From positions 1,984,001 through 2,048,000 of the forward strand of contig NZ_AP024828.1 in NCBI RefSeq assembly GCF_019668465.1: a stretch of DNA of 64,000 nucleotides. The letters run 5' to 3'. The stretch's first letter is position 1. Each line of letters opens with the position of its first letter. The position numbers and the translations under genes were made by a program. Below are positions 59,883 through 64,000 of this stretch, piece by piece. The stretch is from Mycobacterium senriense (GTDB lineage Bacteria; Actinomycetota; Actinomycetes; Mycobacteriales; Mycobacteriaceae). The notes beneath the pieces were generated by a model, which did no database searches, was not told the DNA's origin, and saw nothing but the letters and a program-made list of their open reading frames with translations.

Positions 59883-60998
59883 ATGGTCAACCCAACGTCT
59901 ACCGTCGATGCGCAACGCCGACGCACGGCCATCATTGAGTCTATTGATCAGGCAACACCGGCCTGGCTTACCGGCACCCTGCAGGCTGCGGGCGCGCTGC
60001 ACCAGGGTGAGGTCACGGAGGTGACCAGCGACCTTATGAATGTCGGTCAACTGGGACTGGTCGCGCGTTTGAACCTGGCCTACGACAGCGCGGAATCGGA
60101 TGCACCTTCCTCCGTCATGTTGAAGCTGCCGTCAACTGATGCCGGGAGTAGAGGTATCAGCGTGAGCCTTGGCTTCTACGAAGCCGAAGTGGGGTTCTAC
60201 CAACAGATAGCGTCTACCGTCGGCGTCCGAATTCCACTGGTCTACCAGGCTGACATCGAGCCCGAGACCGGGCGCTTCACGCTGTTGCTGGAAGACCTCA
60301 GCCCGATCGCTGCACCCGGAGACATGATCGCCGGTGGCACCGTGGAGCAAGCCGCGCGGGCGCTGGACGGGCTGACAACGCTGCACGCCCCGAGGTGGTC
60401 CGACCCGAGTCTGGCCGCACTGACGTGGTTGGCCAACCCGCAACGCCTGCAGGGCTTCTTCGCCGGCGTCGAGCCGATGCTGCCAAACTTTCTCGAGCGC
60501 TTCGGCGACCGCCTCGACTCGCGTGATGTCGCTCTCGCCGAGCAGGCGGCACCCCACGCCAACTCATGGGCTGAGCGAACGAATCAGGGGCGCAAGACGG
60601 TTCTTCACGGTGACTACCGCATGGACAATGTGTTCTTCCCGACGGTGCCCGACCAGCCGGTCGCTGTGATCGATTGGCAGGTCGCCCAGCTCGGTCCGCC
60701 GCTGATTGATGTGGCCGTTTACCTGGGTGGTTGTCTTTCGCTGGAGGATCGGCGAAGGCACGAGCGTGATCTGTTACAGCGATACCAGGACGGGCTGGTG
60801 TCTGGTGGTGTCACGGACTTCTCCTTCGACGACGCGTGGGAGAGCTATCGCTGGTGTGCCTTCTACGGTTTCATGCTCTCGATACCAATGGCCGTCCAAC
60901 TCGAGCGATCCGACCGGGGCGACGCGCTGTTCGCGGGCATGTTCGCCGCATATGCCCACCAAGTTCGCGACCTGGACTCGATGGAGCTGCTGAAATGA
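59883..60998 (+). CDS. APH-family small-molecule kinase
   Basis: 371 residues. TVLHGDYRMDNVFF carries the catalytic Asp (~244) and Asn; AVIDWQVAQLGPPLIDVAVYLGG carries the metal-binding Asp (~264). The N-lobe has VMLKLPS with the ATP-contacting Lys and FTLLLEDL as hinge. It is a paralogue of the kinase at 3361, less close to 51119. First gene of an operon kinase-LLM-CrtC/AttH-like-PEP protein, with ATGA overlaps throughout its first three genes. A dedicated kinase beside a dikinase-like protein suggests that two hydroxyls, or two substrates, are phosphorylated. Confidence 0.87.
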   Translation: MVNPTSTVDAQRRRTAIIESIDQATPAWLTGTLQAAGALHQGEVTEVTSDLMNVGQLGLVARLNLAYDSAESDAPSSVMLKLPSTDAGSRGISVSLGFYEAEVGFYQQIASTVGVRIPLVYQADIEPETGRFTLLLEDLSPIAAPGDMIAGGTVEQAARALDGLTTLHAPRWSDPSLAALTWLANPQRLQGFFAGVEPMLPNFLERFGDRLDSRDVALAEQAAPHANSWAERTNQGRKTVLHGDYRMDNVFFPTVPDQPVAVIDWQVAQLGPPLIDVAVYLGGCLSLEDRRRHERDLLQRYQDGLVSGGVTDFSFDDAWESYRWCAFYGFMLSIPMAVQLERSDRGDALFAGMFAAYAHQVRDLDSMELLK

Positions 60999-62146
60999 GC
61001 CGCCGACCTGTGACCACGGCGCTGGCATTCTCGTGTGATCGCTACACGCCCCCTGCGGCTTTCGGACAGGCGGCCGGGGCCGCTTTGGACAGCGGCGCCG
61101 TCGACGAACTGCTCGTCTGGGATCAGATGACCAATTTCTGGCCGCGACAGCTGTGGTGCCCCGGCAACACTCCCATGGCGACGGTGATGCCCGACCTGGA
61201 CTCGTACTGCGACGCGTTCGCGATGAGCGCCTACCTCGCGGCGAAGGCTCCCGGCCTCGGCGTGACGATCAGCACCGACGCCATCCGGCGCGGGCCTGCG
61301 GAGCTGACCCAAACCATGATGACTCTGGCCAACCTCACTGACGGTCGCGCGAAGATCATGATCGGAGCGGGCGAGGCCAAACAGATCACACCTTTTGGGT
61401 GGCGCAGGTCAGAGGGTCTAGAACGTCTCGAAGATCAGTTCAAGGCCTTCGACGCGTTCTGGGATACCGACGGACCCGTTAACTTGGCAGGTAATCACTG
61501 GACTTTCAAAAACGCCTGGCTGGGCGAAGCGCGTGGTCACCGACCTACCGTCTGGGCGTTGGGGGGAGGCCCAAAGCTTCTCGACCTCGCCACCACGTAC
61601 GCCGACGGATTTTCTGCCATCGTGCCCTGCGTCGCCCCGAACGTGGATTCGTGGGCTCAAACGGTTAGCACGCTGAAGACCGACTTGGAGCGGAAAGGAC
61701 GTGACCCGGAAGCCTTCGAATTCGGCATCTGGTTCATGTCGTTGATCCATGAAGATGAGCAACTCCTCGAAGCGGCTTTAGACAATCCGCTGATGCGCTG
61801 GATGGCAGGAGTCTTCGGTCGCGTCGACCAAAGCGCATGGGACGCAGAGGGAATAGAACCGCCGCTGCCGAGAGACTGGCATTACGCCATCAAACTGCTT
61901 CCGGTCCAATGGACCGACTCCGAGATCGACGGTTTGCTCAGCCGCACAACACATGAGATGGCTCAGAAATCATTCGTATACGGCACCCCGGCGTCCGTCG
62001 CCGATCAGGTGGCGCAATACGTGGAGGCTGGGGCCACCTGGGTCAGCGTCTGTGACATCCTGCCGCTCATCCTCGACCCCGCGGACGCACAACTCGGACA
62101 GCACAGGAACCTCGAAGTCTGTGCCCGCTTGAAGAAACACGGATGA
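60995..62146 (+). CDS. F420-dependent LLM oxidoreductase
   Basis: 383 residues from ATG 60995, overlapping the kinase stop as ATGA; an extension to 60836 is a shadow. VDELLVWDQMTNFWPRQLWCPGNTPMATVMPDLDSYCDAF, AELTQTMMTLANLTDGRAKIMIGAGEAKQITPFGW and RPTVWALGGGPKLLDLATTYADGFSAIVP form the TIM barrel of the F420 branch (glucose-6-phosphate dehydrogenase/phthiodiolone ketoreductase-like). It differs from the LLMs at 7344 and 26534. It should reduce or oxidise a ketone or alcohol of the pathway substrate. Its stop overlaps the next gene as ATGA. Confidence 0.87.
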   Translation: MSRRPVTTALAFSCDRYTPPAAFGQAAGAALDSGAVDELLVWDQMTNFWPRQLWCPGNTPMATVMPDLDSYCDAFAMSAYLAAKAPGLGVTISTDAIRRGPAELTQTMMTLANLTDGRAKIMIGAGEAKQITPFGWRRSEGLERLEDQFKAFDAFWDTDGPVNLAGNHWTFKNAWLGEARGHRPTVWALGGGPKLLDLATTYADGFSAIVPCVAPNVDSWAQTVSTLKTDLERKGRDPEAFEFGIWFMSLIHEDEQLLEAALDNPLMRWMAGVFGRVDQSAWDAEGIEPPLPRDWHYAIKLLPVQWTDSEIDGLLSRTTHEMAQKSFVYGTPASVADQVAQYVEAGATWVSVCDILPLILDPADAQLGQHRNLEVCARLKKHG

Positions 62147-63120
62147 CGCGGAGGATGAGCAAGCAGTATTCCTACGACGACGAGGGCAGCCACGAGCCGG
62201 CCAGCGACGATCCCGACTGGCAGGAAAGTGTGTTCGTGCACTGGTATGACCGCGCCGCCGGGATCGGCGGAGTCAGCCGGATCGGCCACGAACCGAACCG
62301 ACCGGACGGTGGCCGGTCAGCCTTGCACTGCTTCGTGGCCACCACCGACGGTACCCGCCTTCGTCGCAACGATTTTCAACTTCCCTTCGAGCCGGCCGCA
62401 TCACCACGCGGATTTCGCTCCGGCGGCTCGGAGTGGCATGTCGACGCTGGAGCGCCCAGGCTGGTGATCAATGAACCCGGCGTACACATCGACTTGCGCA
62501 TGGACAACTTCTATCCGCTGACTGACTTCTTCCCGCCCCAGGGGAGCATGACTGAGGATTTCGCCAAGGACCACTACGAGACGTCGGGTCGTATCCGCGG
62601 CAGCGCCCGCCTCGATGGCCGGAGTTTCGACGTTGACGGGATGTACCATCGCGACCACTCGTGGGGTTTACGCAAGGCGACGACCCTGAAGAGCCACCGG
62701 TGGATCTCTGGAACCTTTGGCCCGGATCTGTCTTTCGGTTCAATCATCTGGCATGCCGCCGACGAGTCGATGGTCAGGGTCGGCTACCTCGTCCGCGACG
62801 GAGAGGTCAACTACGCGGCTGACGTTGACGCTGTGACGTTTCTCGAGCCCGATGGTTTGACGCACCGTGGCGGCGAAGTCCGCTGGTGGATGCCCGACGG
62901 AGATGTCTTCGAGCTTCGGGCCGAACCCGTCGACGCCGTCGTGGCCCAGCTGCACAACGCCTATTACGTCGACTCCATCTGCGACGTCCGATTTCCCGGG
63001 GGCGGCGACCGCTGGGGGATTTGCGATTTCGAAATCAGCAACAACGCTCGATTAGGGACCGCGCCCGTCGGCACTTCAATCAACGCTGCGCTCGCCAGCG
63101 GTCTGACGAAAAGGCAATGA
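62143..63120 (+). CDS. CrtC/AttH-like (lipocalin-fold) protein, paralogue 3
   Basis: 325 residues from ATG 62143 (MTRRMSKQYSYDDEGSHEP); ATG 62155 is an alternative. WQESVFVHWYDRAAGIGGVSRIGHEPNRPDGGRSALHCFVATTDGTRLRR is the first barrel. GMYHRDHSWGLRKATTLKSHRWISGTFGPDLSFG (~residue 168) holds the full RDHSWGxR motif, better kept than in paralogues 1 and 2, so this is the copy most likely to be enzymatically active. Two tiny ORFs separate it from PEP-domain protein 3. Acts in the cytoplasm as far as sequence shows. Confidence 0.72.
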   Translation: MTRRMSKQYSYDDEGSHEPASDDPDWQESVFVHWYDRAAGIGGVSRIGHEPNRPDGGRSALHCFVATTDGTRLRRNDFQLPFEPAASPRGFRSGGSEWHVDAGAPRLVINEPGVHIDLRMDNFYPLTDFFPPQGSMTEDFAKDHYETSGRIRGSARLDGRSFDVDGMYHRDHSWGLRKATTLKSHRWISGTFGPDLSFGSIIWHAADESMVRVGYLVRDGEVNYAADVDAVTFLEPDGLTHRGGEVRWWMPDGDVFELRAEPVDAVVAQLHNAYYVDSICDVRFPGGGDRWGICDFEISNNARLGTAPVGTSINAALASGLTKRQ

Positions 63121-63122
63121 CC

Positions 63123-63200
63123 ATGAGCGCCTTCGATCAAAATCGCCGCGGATGCCCGCTCGGACCGAGGCGACGACTAGCACGGACGCGAACGCTATGA
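63123..63200 (+). CDS. small ORF, 25 residues
   Basis: MSAFDQNRRGCPLGPRRRLA and five more residues, starting two bases after the stop of the CrtC/AttH-like gene and ending in an ATGA overlap with the next small ORF. Basic, no known family. It may only serve to carry ribosomes to the downstream gene. Confidence 0.35.
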   Translation: MSAFDQNRRGCPLGPRRRLARTRTL

Positions 63201-63301
63201 CTGAGGTGATGCCCTCTACCGCAGCAGGTTTTGTCACCGAGAAAACTATGTCGACGTTCCGAAATATTCAGCAGCACGCTGCGCGGGGGATTGTCAGGTG
63301 A
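63197..63301 (+). CDS. small ORF, 34 residues
   Basis: MTEVMPSTAAGFVTEKTMST and 14 further residues, linked on both sides: its ATG overlaps the previous stop (ATGA), and its stop overlaps the GTG of PEP-domain protein 3 (GTGA). No recognised domain. The other two PEP modules lack such inserts. Confidence 0.4.
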   Translation: MTEVMPSTAAGFVTEKTMSTFRNIQQHAARGIVR

Positions 63302-64000
63302 CGCGGGTAAGCGACATGCTCAAGACACTGGACACGGTTGATCCGCGTATCGGGGTGCGGTGGACCACCGGCAACATTGCCGAGGCTTTTCCCGGCGTGT
63401 TCACCCTGTTTGGCATTACGTTCGCGTTTGAGCCGATGGAGATGTCATTCCGGCGTCTTTTCGTCGACCTGGGGGTCTTCGCCCGTAACGAGCTGCGGGT
63501 GCCCGAGGACGTTGAGGACTGCTTCCTCACGGTGTTCTCCGGTTGGGGCGCAGGGAATATCGACAAATTCCGCGAAATCGCCAATGTCATGCCGGGGACT
63601 ACCGCAAAAGCCGTCGAGCAGCAGCTTTTCGGGTATGCGCGGCCTGAGACCGTCGACGAGAACAGCCGGAAGCGCTACCCGGCGATCATCGTGAAAGCCC
63701 CGCGCTGGATGCTGCGCACCCCCAAGCGGCATAACGCGATGTTCGCCGAGCTCCGAAGATGGCGGCTCGACCAGCTGTCGAGGATCCCCCATCTCGACGA
63801 AAAAGGTTGCTTGGCAGTGCTTGCCGGGTCGCGGCGCCGCTTCGAGGACATGATGAAGATTCACATGGGCGTTGCGATGATCAGTTCCTCGATCGCCGAG
63901 AAGGTCGCTGCTGCTGCTGCCGCCGCCGGTAAGCCGGGACTGGAAGCCCAACTGCTCTCCGGCGTCAGTTCCGATGAAAACGAGGTCGCACACGATCTGT
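63298..64000 (+). CDS. PEP-utilizing-domain protein, paralogue 3, 5' part
   Basis: The frame is open to the window end; 234 residues are visible from GTG 63298. VRWTTGNIAEAFPGVFTLFGITFAFEPMEMSFRRLFVDLGVF aligns with the openings of the proteins at 48541 and 55904, and AVEQQLFGYARPETVDENSRKRYP with the AQLFGSVERD part of 55904. The mid-domain helix RRRFEDMMKIHMGVAMISSSIAEK is also shared with 55904 (RRRFEEILVTHMVLSMACQGLMGR). The phosphohistidine domain, if present, lies beyond the window. No ATP-grasp domain precedes it. It is the last visible gene of the operon that starts at 59883. Confidence 0.82.
   Translation, partial: MTRVSDMLKTLDTVDPRIGVRWTTGNIAEAFPGVFTLFGITFAFEPMEMSFRRLFVDLGVFARNELRVPEDVEDCFLTVFSGWGAGNIDKFREIANVMPGTTAKAVEQQLFGYARPETVDENSRKRYPAIIVKAPRWMLRTPKRHNAMFAELRRWRLDQLSRIPHLDEKGCLAVLAGSRRRFEDMMKIHMGVAMISSSIAEKVAAAAAAAGKPGLEAQLLSGVSSDENEVAHDL

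Noticed and set aside
1..64000. tRNA/rRNA genes, CRISPR arrays, insertion sequences, phage genes
   Set aside because: I looked for cloverleaf-like ends, regular spaced repeats, transposase motifs and integrase motifs and saw none.

Overview
The window is high-GC DNA from an actinobacterium, most likely a mycobacterium (Mycobacterium/Mycolicibacterium type). The signs are dense families of P450s, FadD-like acyl-CoA ligases, FadE-like acyl-CoA dehydrogenases, F420/flavin luciferase-like monooxygenases (LLMs) and TetR regulators. GTG and TTG starts and 4-base ATGA/GTGA gene overlaps are common. No rRNA, tRNA, insertion sequence, integrase or CRISPR array was seen. Both ends are cut inside genes: an epimerase-like gene on the left and a PEP-utilizing-domain gene on the right.

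Region 1 (1-9.3 kb): epimerase end, nitronate monooxygenase-like gene and enoyl-CoA hydratase on +. Then a tight minus-strand operon (8516 down to 2546) encodes an LLM, a LuxE-like acyl-protein synthetase, a LuxC-like acyl-CoA reductase, an APH-type kinase and an SDR. A divergent TetR gene (8604) shares its promoter region, which carries two palindromes spaced exactly 30 bp.

Region 2 (9.4-43.6 kb): a catabolic superoperon for some hydrophobic, probably cyclic or isoprenoid-like, compound. It has five P450s, four acyl-CoA ligases, ALDH, nicotinoprotein-type ADH, two limonene-epoxide-hydrolase-like proteins, two old-yellow-enzyme/dienoyl-CoA-reductase proteins each coupled to a P450, a fused two-domain acyl-CoA dehydrogenase, SDRs, a hydrolase, enoyl-CoA hydratase and LLMs. 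Eleven upstream gaps carry variants of one 17-bp operator (ACCnAwCA-n-CGTTwGGT, 'site A'), suggesting a single regulon; the TetR at 38041 is the best candidate regulator.

Region 3 (43.6-64 kb): the most unusual part. One PPDK-like protein (44795) has the ATP-grasp and phosphohistidine domains but no PEP/pyruvate barrel. Three paralogous proteins (48541, 55904, 63298) have a helical acceptor-like domain; the first two also show the phosphohistidine domain and the third runs off the window before that point. None has ATP-grasp. Each is translationally linked to a CrtC/AttH-like protein (50157, 54843, 62143). Around them are two APH-type kinases, a FadE, an AveC-like membrane protein, a phytoene-desaturase-like FAD enzyme, an LLM and TetR genes. 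The architecture resembles a split dikinase such as phenylphosphate synthase or rifampin phosphotransferase. I propose that it phosphorylates hydroxyl groups of catabolic intermediates. A second, AT-rich operator (around TTTAATCTAGAwTnAAA, 'site B') sits before most of these genes and ties them together. Functions are inferred from sequence reading alone; no searches were run.
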